From Arcticibacterium sp964021845 (lineage in GTDB: Bacteria > Bacteroidota > Bacteroidia > Cytophagales > Spirosomataceae): a stretch of DNA of 64,000 nt. The notes under the pieces were generated by a model. The model ran no database searches and was not told where the DNA came from. It saw only the letters and a program-made list of their open reading frames with translations. The translations under genes and the position numbers were made by a program. Shown piece by piece: positions 28,601-37,348 of the stretch (positions are counted from its first letter, which is position 1; every line of letters starts with the position of its first letter). Where the stretch lies: positions 868,001-932,000 of the forward strand of contig NZ_CAXHZC010000001.1 of NCBI RefSeq assembly GCF_964021845.1. The letters are read 5' to 3'.

Positions 28601-28769
28601 GATTTATGTGAGTAGTCAAAACCTGATGACACTTACAAAGTACACAGGCTACTATCCTGAAGTAGGTAGTAATACCAGAGGTAATCCTAGATTATTTAAT
28701 GAAGGCGTAGACGAAGGAGCTTATCCAATGCCGAAAAACTATCAAATAGGATTACAGGTTAATTTTTAA
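25692..28769 (+). CDS. SusC/RagA-family TonB-dependent outer-membrane receptor
   Basis: 1025 residues. After the signal ('LSLFIGQSFGQ') comes a carboxypeptidase-like beta domain ('ITGKITSAADKSGLPSASV...GVMTDLDGNFKI'). The SusC-specific TonB-box/plug entry is 'LNEVVVIGYGSQKKSDMTG'. The plug has 'LQGRMAGVRV', 'IRGSGTLSDAGPLYVIDG' and 'LKDASATAIYGSRAANGVIIVTTKKG', and a 22-strand barrel ends 'YQIGLQVNF'. It imports oligosaccharides across the outer membrane with the SusD lipoprotein encoded 19 bp downstream. No glycoside hydrolase is adjacent, so the substrate is open. Confidence 0.97.
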   Translation: MSRKLHEFRKLWMKVVPMTTVILSLFIGQSFGQSRQITGKITSAADKSGLPSASVLQSGSSNGVMTDLDGNFKITVSGADAKLVFSYIGYIDQEVVVGNQSIINVALAEDANALNEVVVIGYGSQKKSDMTGSVSSVDAEELGKFATSNAAGTLQGRMAGVRVSPQGGSPDSPMKITIRGSGTLSDAGPLYVIDGMLTGGMGSLNPQDIESVSVLKDASATAIYGSRAANGVIIVTTKKGKSGDLSINFNASTGIQKAANLIDWANARQYADIVNRARDNDGNPRFPSNDAEFNPNIDSDIQNESLRNAPISNIGLSIGGGSKNTTMNFSINHMDQVGIVKESDFSRTNIRVNSSYSKGKFKLQQTLGVNRSVNNPNNYFSRERDLIPTVPIYDENGEFTGTNVPEGQTISLGNYSGVGNLINSLGLATIEDRTVTTNGLLGNVDATLEIVEGLKYRFNVGLDMSNGNNYTFTPEYKHNDTPLGNKPFAELKETNSNFLSVLTEHTLNYFKTLGKTKVDVLGGYSSQVGKGRSLGIVARNFPSNDIRVASAASDRAQAPSNAYETGLISYFGRANVTIDNKYLLTATLRRDGSSLFREDLRWGTFPSAAVGWNVSNESFMKNVTAISNLKLRASYGEIGSNNVSAYAIDPELNLNSDYIIGAGQTRFQGYSITKGVNPNITWETTKTTDIGLEFNMLQNKLQFTMDYFNKMSEDVLVALSLPLYTGFGNAVPFNTASVKNNGFEFQANYYNNFGSDFKYSVSANFTTLKNEVIALGRATPIIQGQFTSNGLSSTKTDVGHPIGAFFGFVTDGIYQTDEEATAANDFNQPRAGDLKFKDINGDGKVDNADQTYIGNPAPGVMYGLNFSGEYKNFDMTFLFDGVAGNEILNGTRYRGYFDTEGNYLADALNGWTPSNTDTDVPRNTQTDPGYNRRFSDFYLEDGSFFRLKNVQIGYSIANETLAKIGMTSARIYVSSQNLMTLTKYTGYYPEVGSNTRGNPRLFNEGVDEGAYPMPKNYQIGLQVNF

Positions 28770-28788
28770 AACGAATTATTATAACATT

Positions 28789-30360
28789 ATGAAAATAAAT
28801 TGGAAAATAACATCGGCAGCCTTTATGCTGCTTAGTACGGGAATTTTCTATTCCTGTAATGAAGACATACTAGAGCAGAGTAATCCGAATGCCATTACGC
28901 CAAAGTCTTTTTGGAATACTTCGGAAGATGCCACCAAAGGAATATTAGGAGCCTACAGTCCTTTCACTCATATTTGGAACTATTCAAGGTTTGAGATTTT
29001 TGTTTCAGATTATAGAGATGATGTAGTAAACGCATACGGAACATCTGAACGTACTGCCGTTGGGGCATTTAATGGTATTTCTACCAGTAATGGTACTTTT
29101 TGGGTGTGGAGTACACACTATCAAGCTATTACTAGAGCAAACGAGGTTATTTTTAATGTACCAAACATTGAAATGGACCAAAGCATGAAGGATGCTATTT
29201 TGGGAGAGGCTTACTTTTTGAGAGGGTATCATTATTTCCAACTGGTTAATAACTGGAGAAATGTACCTTTAATAACACTTCCTTTCTCAGAAATAGCTGA
29301 CCCAGAGGCTATAGCACAAGCAGCACCAGAAGAAACTTGGAATCAGGTAGTAGCTGACTTTAAAGCGGCTCAAGGTCTTTTACCTCAAAATTGGGATTCT
29401 TCTAATTTGGGAAGAGCTACTTGGGGGGCAGCCACATCTTTCTTAGGTAAGGCATATCTTTATCTAGAAGATTATACCAATGCCAAAACAGAACTAAAAA
29501 AAGTGATGGATAGCGGCCTATATAGCCTTACTGCTGATTATGGAGATAACTTCACAGAAGATGCTGAGAATAATTCTGAGTCAATTTTTGAAATTCAGTT
29601 TATAGCTGACGGAAATCAAGGCTGGGGTGGAGACGCCGCAGGAACAGGAAAAGGAGCTGCTTTTCATCCAGATTTGTCACCAGCTGGTTTTACTGGACAA
29701 GACGGAATGCAGATAAATAAGTGGACTTTAGAGCTTTTCTTGGATGAAAAAACAGTGGATGACCAAATAGATCCTCGTGCTTTTGAAACGCTGTTTTGGG
29801 ATACTGATGAAACTACTACTTACCAAGGTAGAGAGTTAAAGTCAAGTACGTACTTGGGCAAATCTTATAAAGAAGTTTATAATGATGGTAGAAATACTAT
29901 TTATGCTAGCAAACACCTAGACGTAAAACAAGGTTATACTGGCTCTCAAGCAGAAGGATGGCACCAGTCAGGAAACAACCTAAGACTAATGCGTTATGCT
30001 GATGTACTGCTGATGTATGCAGAGGCTGAAGTAGGTGGCTGGAATGGCGGGGCCGCTACCCAGGCTGCTGTAGATGCTGTAAACTTGGTAAGAGCACGGG
30101 CCAATATGCCTGCATTTGACCTTTCAATGACCATGAAAGATATTGAAGATGAGCGTGTAAAAGAGCTTTCTCTAGAAAGAACTAGATACCACGATTTGTT
30201 AAGATGGGGACTAGTTAAGGAAAGACTAGTAGACCATCCTGAATTGAAATCTTCTAGTAGCGGAACTGGGGCATACCAGCCTGGTAGAGAGTATATTGAT
30301 ATACCTCAAAACGAAATTGATGCAAATCCGAATTTCCAACATAATCCGGGTTATAACTAA
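28789..30360 (+). CDS. SusD/RagB-family nutrient-binding lipoprotein
   Basis: 523 residues with lipoprotein signal 'LLSTGIFYSC' (Cys23). SusD features are 'NPNAITPKSFWNTSEDATKGILGAYSPF', 'ANEVIFNVPNIEMD', 'AEAYFLRGYHYFQLVNNW' and 'LMRYADVLLMYAEAEV', then 'VNLVRARANMP...ERVKELSLERTRYHDLLRWG' and the closing 'IPQNEIDANPNFQHNPGY'. These TPR-like helices form the lid over the SusC barrel at the cell surface. It is co-transcribed with susC and ended by the terminator at 30396. Confidence 0.97.
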   Translation: MKINWKITSAAFMLLSTGIFYSCNEDILEQSNPNAITPKSFWNTSEDATKGILGAYSPFTHIWNYSRFEIFVSDYRDDVVNAYGTSERTAVGAFNGISTSNGTFWVWSTHYQAITRANEVIFNVPNIEMDQSMKDAILGEAYFLRGYHYFQLVNNWRNVPLITLPFSEIADPEAIAQAAPEETWNQVVADFKAAQGLLPQNWDSSNLGRATWGAATSFLGKAYLYLEDYTNAKTELKKVMDSGLYSLTADYGDNFTEDAENNSESIFEIQFIADGNQGWGGDAAGTGKGAAFHPDLSPAGFTGQDGMQINKWTLELFLDEKTVDDQIDPRAFETLFWDTDETTTYQGRELKSSTYLGKSYKEVYNDGRNTIYASKHLDVKQGYTGSQAEGWHQSGNNLRLMRYADVLLMYAEAEVGGWNGGAATQAAVDAVNLVRARANMPAFDLSMTMKDIEDERVKELSLERTRYHDLLRWGLVKERLVDHPELKSSSSGTGAYQPGREYIDIPQNEIDANPNFQHNPGYN

Positions 30361-30395
30361 AATTAGGTATAGCCAAGCATCTTAAATGGCATTAG

Positions 30396-30427
30396 AATCC
30401 ATCTCTTTTTGAGATGGATTTTTTTTT
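30396..30427 (+). terminator. Intrinsic terminator of the susCD operon
   Basis: AATCCATCTC (30396-30405) and GAGATGGATT (30411-30420) form a perfect 10-bp stem with a TTTTT loop, followed by seven more Ts. It lies 36 bp after the susD stop. Confidence 0.9.
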
Positions 30428-30657
30428 GTTTAATAAGCTCCAAAGAAACATTTCGTTAGCGTAATGTCAATTTCTAATATTCACAAAAGTTTGAAATGAT
30501 TTAGAACCAAGATTAATGTTTAATCTAAAAAGTCCTTTGGAAGTATAAATCCAGAGCGACCGAGTTTTCGTTCCTTAAATTCTAGTGCAGCCGAAATAGC
30601 CCATCTTTTGATGTACCGTTATTTATAGGTATTATGGGTAACATTAATTTTATAGAC

Positions 30658-32265
30658 ATGAAAAAAGTAAAACTCTGCCTTTTAAGCGACTTGACCGATA
30701 GGACACCCATTCATAAAGAAGTCAATGGTTTGGACCTAGTGCTAACCAAATTCGACAATAAAATTTCATTATTATATGGACGCTGCCTTCACAGAGGAGC
30801 CTTAATGGCGGATGGTTACGTAGACGGTCATAATTTAATGTGCGGACTTCATGGCTGGGATTATAGACTAGATACTGGCGTAAGTGAGTATAACAATGAA
30901 GAAGTTCTTCACAGTTTTAAAACAGAAATTTCAGATGGTGTTGTTTACGCCGATGAAGATGAAATCAATGAATATTTAACGGAGTTTCCTCAGCCTTTTA
31001 ATAGAGATGCCTACCTAGGCGAATTTGCGGATACGCATCCAGAAAATACAGAGCCTTATACAGGTTATACAAAAGATTTGGCTAAAAACGGACTTTCAAA
31101 ACACGGACATCATGGTCCGTCGGCCTCAATGGGAGTTGACAGAAATCTCTTACCTAAATGGGAGAATATTCAATTTCTTCCTGCTCAGCTTTCTAAAAGA
31201 CCGCTTTTAGATGAAGACGAAGTGCGTACTAAAACAGTTGTAGGGAAAAAAGCAAAGAAGCCTTTAAGGCTTGATATGCCCATTTTTGTTTCTGATATGA
31301 GTTTTGGAGCATTGTCAAAAGAAGCAAAAATTGCCTTAGCAAAAGGTGCTGAAATGGCAGGAACCGGAATCTGTAGTGGAGAAGGTGGAATGCTGGAAGA
31401 AGAGCAGCAAAGCAATTCCAGATATTTTTATGAGTTAGCCTCGGCCAAATTTGGTTTCTCATGGGATAAGGTCAAAAAAGCCCAAGCTTTCCATTTTAAA
31501 GGTGGTCAGGGAGCTAAAACAGGAACAGGAGGTCATTTACCAGGAAATAAAGTGACTAAAGATATAGCGAAAGTTAGAGGGCTTAAAGAAGGCGAAACGG
31601 CTATTTCTCCAGCGGCATTTCCAGATATGTTTACCGTACAAGATTTTAGAGATTTTGCCAATGAAGTTCGTGTTAGAACTGGCGGTATTCCAGTAGGTTT
31701 TAAAATAGCGGCGAGTAGGATAGAGGAAGACATTAAGTTTGCTTTAGATGTAGGTGTTGATTATATCATTTTAGACGGCCGTGGTGGTGGAACGGGCTCG
31801 GCTCCCAAAGTTCTTAGAGATAATATAAATGTGCCCACCATACCTGCACTGGCCAGAGCCAGAAAGTTTTTGGATGAGTCAGGTGCTACGGATGTTACGC
31901 TCATAATAACAGGTGGACTACGAGTGGCAGAAGATTTTGCTAAGGCATTAATGATGGGAGCGGATGCTGTGGCTGTTTCTAATTCTGCTCTTCAAGCCAT
32001 TGGCTGTTTGGGTATGAGGGCCTGCGGTACTAACAACTGTCCGGTAGGAATAGCTACACAGAAAGAGAACCTCAGAAGTAGGTTAATTATAGAAAACTCG
32101 GCCAAACAACTTTATAACTTCTTTACAGCTACAAACGACCTCTTGAAAGTGATAGCTCGCTCGTGTGGCCATAGCGTTATTGCGGATTTTGAAAAGGAAG
32201 ATTTGAGTACCTTAGATTATGAAATGCACAAATTGACAGGTATTAAATATGCTGGTTTAGGATGA
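30658..32265 (+). CDS. Rieske-glutamate synthase-like fusion (FMN/Fe-S oxidoreductase)
   Basis: 535 residues from the ATG at 30658; an ATG 24 bp upstream is also possible. The N-terminal ~100 residues are a Rieske [2Fe-2S] domain: Cys43-x-His45 ('GRCLHRGALM') and Cys62-x2-His65 ('LMCGLHGWDY'). Residues ~180-515 are the FMN-binding glutamate-synthase barrel ('PIFVSDMSFGALSKEAK', 'FHFKGGQGAKTGTGGHLPG', 'DYIILDGRGGGTGSAP'). A Cys-x5-Cys-x4-Cys [3Fe-4S] motif follows ('GCLGMRACGTNNCPVG'). There is no amidotransferase domain, so it is not a self-sufficient glutamate synthase. Probably a cytosolic redox enzyme of unknown substrate. The next gene is 38 bp downstream. Confidence 0.85.
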   Translation: MKKVKLCLLSDLTDRTPIHKEVNGLDLVLTKFDNKISLLYGRCLHRGALMADGYVDGHNLMCGLHGWDYRLDTGVSEYNNEEVLHSFKTEISDGVVYADEDEINEYLTEFPQPFNRDAYLGEFADTHPENTEPYTGYTKDLAKNGLSKHGHHGPSASMGVDRNLLPKWENIQFLPAQLSKRPLLDEDEVRTKTVVGKKAKKPLRLDMPIFVSDMSFGALSKEAKIALAKGAEMAGTGICSGEGGMLEEEQQSNSRYFYELASAKFGFSWDKVKKAQAFHFKGGQGAKTGTGGHLPGNKVTKDIAKVRGLKEGETAISPAAFPDMFTVQDFRDFANEVRVRTGGIPVGFKIAASRIEEDIKFALDVGVDYIILDGRGGGTGSAPKVLRDNINVPTIPALARARKFLDESGATDVTLIITGGLRVAEDFAKALMMGADAVAVSNSALQAIGCLGMRACGTNNCPVGIATQKENLRSRLIIENSAKQLYNFFTATNDLLKVIARSCGHSVIADFEKEDLSTLDYEMHKLTGIKYAGLG

Positions 32266-32303
32266 AAATAACTTGTTATACCTAAAACAAACTTGTATTT
32301 AAT

Positions 32304-33050
32304 ATGATGGAAGAAAGTATTAAGAATATTCATTTAGTTGCTCAATATTTGGCAGCAGCAGGCAAAAGTTTTTTACCAAACAAAGATGATGACAGTCAAT
32401 CAAATTTGGGGTGGAATGCCAAAACTAATAGTTTAGAAACAAGAGACTTGGGTCATGGGTATAAATTGACTTTTAGCTTAGAAAGTGCTGTTTTAAAATG
32501 GTCTGGAATGGCTGAAGGTATGGATCTTAAAAAGCATACGCACCAAGAGATTTTGATTTGGCTAAAAGAAACTAGTTCGGGTTTTGGTTTTGAAAAAATG
32601 TATAGCTACGCCGTTAATTATAAGTTAGATTATCCTGAAATAGAACCTAAAGACAGTTATTCATTTGACGCCTCGGAGGCTGCATTGATAGCTCAAAAGT
32701 TCACATTGACCCAAAAGGCTTTAGACGCTTTTTTGAAAGCAAATGAATTGACCTCTGAAATTAGGGTTTGGCCACATCATTTTGATATGGGTGTTTATAC
32801 CAAATTGAGCGATAAGCTTTTCTTAGGAGCGGGTTTGGCTATTCCAGATTCAGTGGAGTCTGAGTTTTATTTTTATGCCTCCGGGTGGAATGATGGACAA
32901 GCCATTAATACTAAAAATCTTCCGAAGTTAAGTGTTGGTTCTTGGCATGCTGAGTGGACGGGCGGAACGCTAAAATCTAATGGTGTGCTGCTGAATGACG
33001 TCATAATCTTCCTTAATAATGCCAAGGATGCATATATTGAGAACAAATAA
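32304..33050 (+). CDS. Conserved hypothetical protein (WPHHFD motif; DUF5996-like?)
   Basis: 248 residues, cytosolic, no signal. The only family hint is 'EIRVWPHHFDMGVYTKL' near residue 155, followed by 'FYFYASGWNDGQAI' and 'GSWHAEWTGGTL'. This pattern recalls DUF5996 proteins, whose function is unknown; I am not certain of the assignment. It starts 38 bp after the Rieske-glutamate synthase fusion and may share its transcript. An adjacent Met codon at 32307 is an alternative start. Confidence 0.75.
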   Translation: MMEESIKNIHLVAQYLAAAGKSFLPNKDDDSQSNLGWNAKTNSLETRDLGHGYKLTFSLESAVLKWSGMAEGMDLKKHTHQEILIWLKETSSGFGFEKMYSYAVNYKLDYPEIEPKDSYSFDASEAALIAQKFTLTQKALDAFLKANELTSEIRVWPHHFDMGVYTKLSDKLFLGAGLAIPDSVESEFYFYASGWNDGQAINTKNLPKLSVGSWHAEWTGGTLKSNGVLLNDVIIFLNNAKDAYIENK

Positions 33051-33148
33051 GACTAGAAAATCCGCATAATACGAAATAGTAATTTTGTGGATAGTTTGAA
33101 TCTTGACAATGTATAATTACGTTTCTAGAATAAATAAAAACAGAGATT

Positions 33149-33430
33149 ATGAAAACCGCAACATGGAATAATGAAGTTATAGCAGAAAGTGATGAAACAG
33201 TGGTGATAGAGGGAAACCACTATTTTCCACCAAACGCTATCAAAAACGAATTTTTTAAAGAGAACGACACGCATACCACCTGCCACTGGAAAGGGGAGGC
33301 GTCATATTATGACTTAGAAGTAAACGGCGAAACAAATACTGACGCCGCTTGGTATTATCCAGAAACTTCGGAGTTAGCAGAGGGTATAAAAGGTTACGTA
33401 GCCTTTTGGAAAGGTGTTAAAGTAGCCTAA
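33149..33430 (+). CDS. DUF427 family protein
   Basis: 93 residues matching the small DUF427 fold: 'ATWNNEVIAESDETVVIEGNHYFP', 'TTCHWKGEASYYDLEVNG', 'AAWYYPETSELAEGIKGYVAFWKGV'. The family is widespread and uncharacterised. It lies 98 bp after the previous gene. TAATTTTG at 33080-33087 is an exact -7-type match, but no -33 partner is seen. A shared bidirectional terminator follows. Confidence 0.9.
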   Translation: MKTATWNNEVIAESDETVVIEGNHYFPPNAIKNEFFKENDTHTTCHWKGEASYYDLEVNGETNTDAAWYYPETSELAEGIKGYVAFWKGVKVA

Positions 33431-33437
33431 GCTTATA

Positions 33438-33470
33438 AGCAAACGGATTTCAAACGAGTCCGTTTGTTTA
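33438..33470. terminator. Bidirectional terminator between DUF427 and SGNH genes
   Basis: CAAACGGA (33440-33447) pairs with TCCGTTTG (33459-33466) over an 11-nt loop. The flanking A- and T-rich ends give a U-tail on either strand. It sits exactly between the convergent genes ending at 33430 and 33468. Confidence 0.75.
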
Positions 33471-34292
33471 ATATTTCTTCATAATATTAATGAACTCCTT
33501 AGCTATTAAGGCATTCCCTTTGTCCGAAGGGTGCAGGCCATCATAAGTAAGGTTTATGGCTTCTATTGGATAAGGATATTCGTCAGAATCAGGATTAAAA
33601 CCTATCTCAGTAGAGCTCGGATAGCTATAATTTTGATACAATCCGGTTTCTGGATTTTTCAATCTTTTGAAATTAACCAAATTCTCATATTTGAAGGCTT
33701 TATGTTTGTAAAGGTCAACTACCTTTAGGTTTTCATGCTTTGCAATGCTCACTACTGCATCCGCAAATTGTTCTAATGATTGCCCATTCTTTTCTTTATA
33801 AGAGCCAAAAGCATTGTTTTTGGCATTGGCGATATACACGAAATCTACTCGTTTAAGAGGGCTTACCAAAATTATGGGTGCGTCAGGATTAAGTGTTTTC
33901 AGTTTGTCAATGATGATTCGATAAGAGCCGTATACTGTTCCATAGCCAGTATTATTTTCATAATCATTCATGGTGCCCACAGGTTTTCCAGCCCACCAGT
34001 CATTAGTACTAAGAAACACCGAATAAACGTCAGCTTTTTCAATGCCTAAATCGTCTATTTTTTCAGCAATTCGGCAGGCCGTCCAGCCATTATGACCTTG
34101 GTTTACATAATTAATATACGGTAGTTTTTTAGTCACCCGAGTCATGTAGCCCTCATTTACTCTGTTGCCAGTTTCATCCAGATGGTCATTCAGGTAAGTA
34201 ATGGAATCTCCTATGGCTACCCATTTAATGCTTTTGGGCGAGAATGAGAAAATTGATAGACATAGTAAAGCTAGAAGTAGGTTTCTTTTCAT
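33468..34292 (-). CDS. Exported SGNH/GDSL-family hydrolase
   Basis: 274 residues with a signal peptide (MKRNLLLALLCLSIFSFS). Nucleophile Ser30 lies in 'WVAIGDSITYLND'; block II/III residues are in 'NQGHNGWTA' and 'FLSTNDWW'; the catalytic Asp/His is in 'TYDGLHPSDKGN'. Only weakly similar to the SGNH protein at 14870. Probably an esterase on acylated carbohydrate. Its first codons and upstream DNA recur in decayed form at 43920-43952, indicating a past duplication. Confidence 0.88.
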   Translation of the reverse strand: MKRNLLLALLCLSIFSFSPKSIKWVAIGDSITYLNDHLDETGNRVNEGYMTRVTKKLPYINYVNQGHNGWTACRIAEKIDDLGIEKADVYSVFLSTNDWWAGKPVGTMNDYENNTGYGTVYGSYRIIIDKLKTLNPDAPIILVSPLKRVDFVYIANAKNNAFGSYKEKNGQSLEQFADAVVSIAKHENLKVVDLYKHKAFKYENLVNFKRLKNPETGLYQNYSYPSSTEIGFNPDSDEYPYPIEAINLTYDGLHPSDKGNALIAKEFINIMKKY

Positions 34293-34671
34293 TTTTGGGT
34301 TGAATGTTTGATACGTGAAATTATGGATTTTATGAATTAATTACCTTCATTTTTATTACATATCAGGTGTGCATCAGAGGATACTACACTTATTGGACTA
34401 GGTTTTTTATAATTAGTTCACCTACTGAGCCTTCTAATTGCCTTGTTTACCAGAGCTATTGAAAAAGACTTTATAATCTATTCCATTCGTTATTAATAGT
34501 TTAAGCGTTTATTTTTCTTCCTATGAAAGAATGCCCATAACTTTTGAAAGAGATGTTAACCTTTTGGTTTTATAAAGCACTAAAGGGTGTCTATGGGTAA
34601 GAGGGTACTTGAAGTCAAACCTGTGCTTTAATCCGAAGACTGTTTAAGACTTTAAATAAAAAATTAACAAC
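34293..34671. other. 379-bp divergent intergenic region
   Basis: Lies between the SGNH gene (minus) and the secreted protein gene (plus), so it should hold both promoters. No coding frame or convincing hairpin was seen. The segment 34273-34306, overlapping the SGNH start, is nearly identical to 43920-43952 (about 31 of 34 positions). Confidence 0.5.
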
Positions 34672-36231
34672 ATGAAAAACTTACTGCTAAGTGGCCTTGT
34701 CCTACTTTTTATAATAAGTACTGTGCCTTGCTTTGGTCAAAATGTAACCATAACGCCCAATGGCATTACGCCCGCCGTTTCTGGGGATTTACCTAGATTA
34801 ACGTATGATGAAATACTTGCTTTACCAACACCATCTGTAGGAGATATGGCTATAGACCTTACTTACAAGACCCTCCGGTTTTATAATGGCTCAGACTGGG
34901 TGTATTTTCTTAGTGCATCTCAAGAACAACAACCACTTTTAACAGGATTTGGTCTTAAGGGAGATTCAACGGAGTACATAACCAGTATTGACTTTGACAG
35001 CAATGATAATATCTGCATGGCAGGAATTTTCAACGGAACGCTTAAAGGAGTAGGAAATGTGACGTATACAGGAGGGGGTAGTTTTATAGTAAAGTCAAAC
35101 CTGCAGGGGGAAATATCTTTTGCCAAGGTCTTACCCGGAACGTTGACTATTTTAGATATGGTATTAGATGATGCTGATAATATGTATGTTACAGGTTATT
35201 TTACAGGAACACATGAGTTTTCACCATCCCTAATTATAAATTCTGCAGGAAACAACGACATGTTTACCGCCAAGTTTGATAGTAATGGTAATCCCATTTG
35301 GGCTATTTCTAGCGGTGGAACAGAAAGGGATGTCGGTTTAAAGATTATATTGGATACATCTGGCGATGTGGTGGTTTGTGGAGAATATAACGGCGTAGCC
35401 TCTTTTAGTGGTCTTAATTTAAGTTCGGAAGGCAGCAGCGATATATTTTTAACAGTTTATAATAGCAGTACTGGTGCACTTTCTCGTATAAATAGGCTAG
35501 GTGGTACTGGGCATGATGAGCTTGACGGCTTAAGCCTCAAAAGCAATGGCGAAATAGTTTTGGGTGGGTCTTTCACAAATACCTTAGAGATAGGGGCCGA
35601 CACCTATACTGACGTATATCATAATCCTCATTTTATAGCAACATTAAATTTGGTTTCCAATACATGGGTAGATTCGTTTGTTCTAAAAACAGGCTGTTCT
35701 ACAATGGCATTTGAAATAGATTCGATAGATAATGTTTTGGTTTCTGGTTTCTTTGAAGATTCAGTTATGCTAAATGGGGCAAATTTAGCAGCTTACAGTG
35801 GGGTAGATGAAGGTCTTTTTGTAGTTAAATTAGACGATTCTGAAACACTTCTTTGGAAGCATTTTTTTGAAACCGATAATTCAAATCAACCTTTGTTTCT
35901 TAAGCTGGATAAAAGCAGTCAAGATGTATATCTGGCTAGTACTATTCCCTCAGATATTAAGTTTTACGACAAAACCATCAGTGACTATGGTAACGCCAGA
36001 AGTTTTTTTGCCAAGATTTCAAGTTTTGGAACTTATAAATGGTCACGTTCTTTTAGAGGTATTTCGGCACCGAATGGTTTGGCCTTTTTTGAAGGAGATG
36101 ACAGCATGTATGGTTTTGGTTTATTTATTAATGAGTTGGGTCTAGATAATATTATTATTTCACCTACTAATTTTAGCGAACCAATAAGTGAAAATGAGTT
36201 AGACAGTTATGTAATCAAGATTCAGGAATGA
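34672..36231 (+). CDS. Secreted beta-propeller-like protein with SBBP-type repeats
   Basis: 519 residues. The signal peptide ends 'VPCFGQ'. A short N-terminal module follows ('NVTITPNGITPAVSG...SVGDMAIDLTYKTLRFYNGSDWVYF'), a type common in secreted Bacteroidota proteins and shared with the next gene. The rest is beta-repeats of the style 'IDFDSNDNICMAGIFNGTL', 'LDDADNMYVTGYFTGT', 'LDTSGDVVVCGEYNG' and 'LKSNGEIVLGGSFTNT', like SBBP/propeller blades. No T9SS C-terminal sorting domain is evident. The role is unknown; adhesion or ligand binding is possible. Confidence 0.8.
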   Translation: MKNLLLSGLVLLFIISTVPCFGQNVTITPNGITPAVSGDLPRLTYDEILALPTPSVGDMAIDLTYKTLRFYNGSDWVYFLSASQEQQPLLTGFGLKGDSTEYITSIDFDSNDNICMAGIFNGTLKGVGNVTYTGGGSFIVKSNLQGEISFAKVLPGTLTILDMVLDDADNMYVTGYFTGTHEFSPSLIINSAGNNDMFTAKFDSNGNPIWAISSGGTERDVGLKIILDTSGDVVVCGEYNGVASFSGLNLSSEGSSDIFLTVYNSSTGALSRINRLGGTGHDELDGLSLKSNGEIVLGGSFTNTLEIGADTYTDVYHNPHFIATLNLVSNTWVDSFVLKTGCSTMAFEIDSIDNVLVSGFFEDSVMLNGANLAAYSGVDEGLFVVKLDDSETLLWKHFFETDNSNQPLFLKLDKSSQDVYLASTIPSDIKFYDKTISDYGNARSFFAKISSFGTYKWSRSFRGISAPNGLAFFEGDDSMYGFGLFINELGLDNIIISPTNFSEPISENELDSYVIKIQE

Positions 36232-36248
36232 AACGTATGGCACACCTT

Positions 36249-36277
36249 AAGTCCATCCTGTTAAATGGGGTGGACTT
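36249..36277 (+). terminator. Weak hairpin after the SBBP-repeat gene
   Basis: AAGTCCATCC pairs with GGGTGGACTT (10 bp including one G-T pair) over a 9-nt loop, 18 bp past the stop. No T-run follows, so its role as a terminator is uncertain. Confidence 0.35.
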
Positions 36278-36448
36278 TGATGTTTGAAATAGAAAAACAC
36301 CGATAAGTCTAATATGTTAAATAGCTAAGTAGGCTTGGCCTTTGTACTTTGATTGTTTTGTAATCTGCTGAATAGCAGATATTTGTATTTTGTGATACGA
36401 TTTTGTAAATAGAAATGATTATTTTAGCTGTACAAAAAAAGCTTAGCC

Positions 36449-37177
36449 ATGAAAAATGCTCTGATTAAATTTATTTGTGTTGTATTTTTTATTAGTAGTT
36501 GCCCCGCTTTTGCACAGTCAGGCATAGTATTGCCATACGGCATCAAAGTCCCCGAAGTGGCTGATTTAGAACAGGTGGTTTCTCCTATAGAAGGGATGAT
36601 GGTTTACTCTGAACAGCAGCAAAGCTTATTTTTAAGAAAAGGAAGCTCTTGGGAGGCCATAAGTCAAGAGGTACCTAGCAGTGAAGCTCATATTTTTGTA
36701 GAAATATACGGTGAGGACCCAGACTTATATGATGAAACGGTATCTAAAGATATTCATAGTTCGGAGTCAAAGGTGTTAGAGGTTGATTTTAAATTTTATA
36801 AAACAGCTCCTCGTGGCTCTGCTTTAGCAAGTTTGAAATTTAAAAAGAAACTTGGAAGGTCAAGTTTAAGAATTCAAAAATCTATTATGGATGGGAAGAT
36901 ACATCAAGAAGTCATTTTTACCTTTTATGTAAGAGACCCTTCCACCTTGATTGATATACCTTATTATAGATACACTTTTGAAGTTGTCACATTTATGTCT
37001 GACCAAATTATTGGCCCGCATGCCGAATTAAATACGCTTGTAGATGATTCACCAACAAGAAATGCCAAGAGCTTAGTGGAGGAAATTGAGTTTGTTTATG
37101 AAAAAATGACGGTCGAAGATCTTGTGAATAACGCCTCTTTTGTGCATGAGTTTGATACTCCAGCTGGGTCGGAGTGA
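36449..37177 (+). CDS. Secreted protein with shared N-terminal module, unknown function
   Basis: 242 residues. The signal peptide ends 'CPAFAQ'. The following ~45 residues ('SGIVLPYGIKVPEV...SPIEGMMVYSEQQQSLFLRKGSSWEAIS') are the same type of module as at the start of the 34672 gene. The C-terminal ~150 residues are beta-rich ('AHIFVEIYGEDPDLYDE', 'LEVDFKFYKTAPRGSALASLKFKKKLG', 'EEIEFVYEKMTVEDL') and faintly recall an Hcp-like barrel, which I cannot confirm. A degraded paralogue of its leader and signal-peptide region seems to lie at 44023-44170. Confidence 0.75.
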   Translation: MKNALIKFICVVFFISSCPAFAQSGIVLPYGIKVPEVADLEQVVSPIEGMMVYSEQQQSLFLRKGSSWEAISQEVPSSEAHIFVEIYGEDPDLYDETVSKDIHSSESKVLEVDFKFYKTAPRGSALASLKFKKKLGRSSLRIQKSIMDGKIHQEVIFTFYVRDPSTLIDIPYYRYTFEVVTFMSDQIIGPHAELNTLVDDSPTRNAKSLVEEIEFVYEKMTVEDLVNNASFVHEFDTPAGSE

Positions 37178-37348
37178 TTCTTAAGCTGACGTTGTTAACT
37201 GCCAAACTTTTAGCACTAAAATGAAAAGTTATTGCAGAACTTAAAAACCCAAAGGGTATATTTATTAAATACGAGAAATGTTTATCTGCTTCCAAAGCTA
37301 GCTTTATTGGGATAGGGGGGCGTAATGTCATATTCTTTGTAATTGGTT

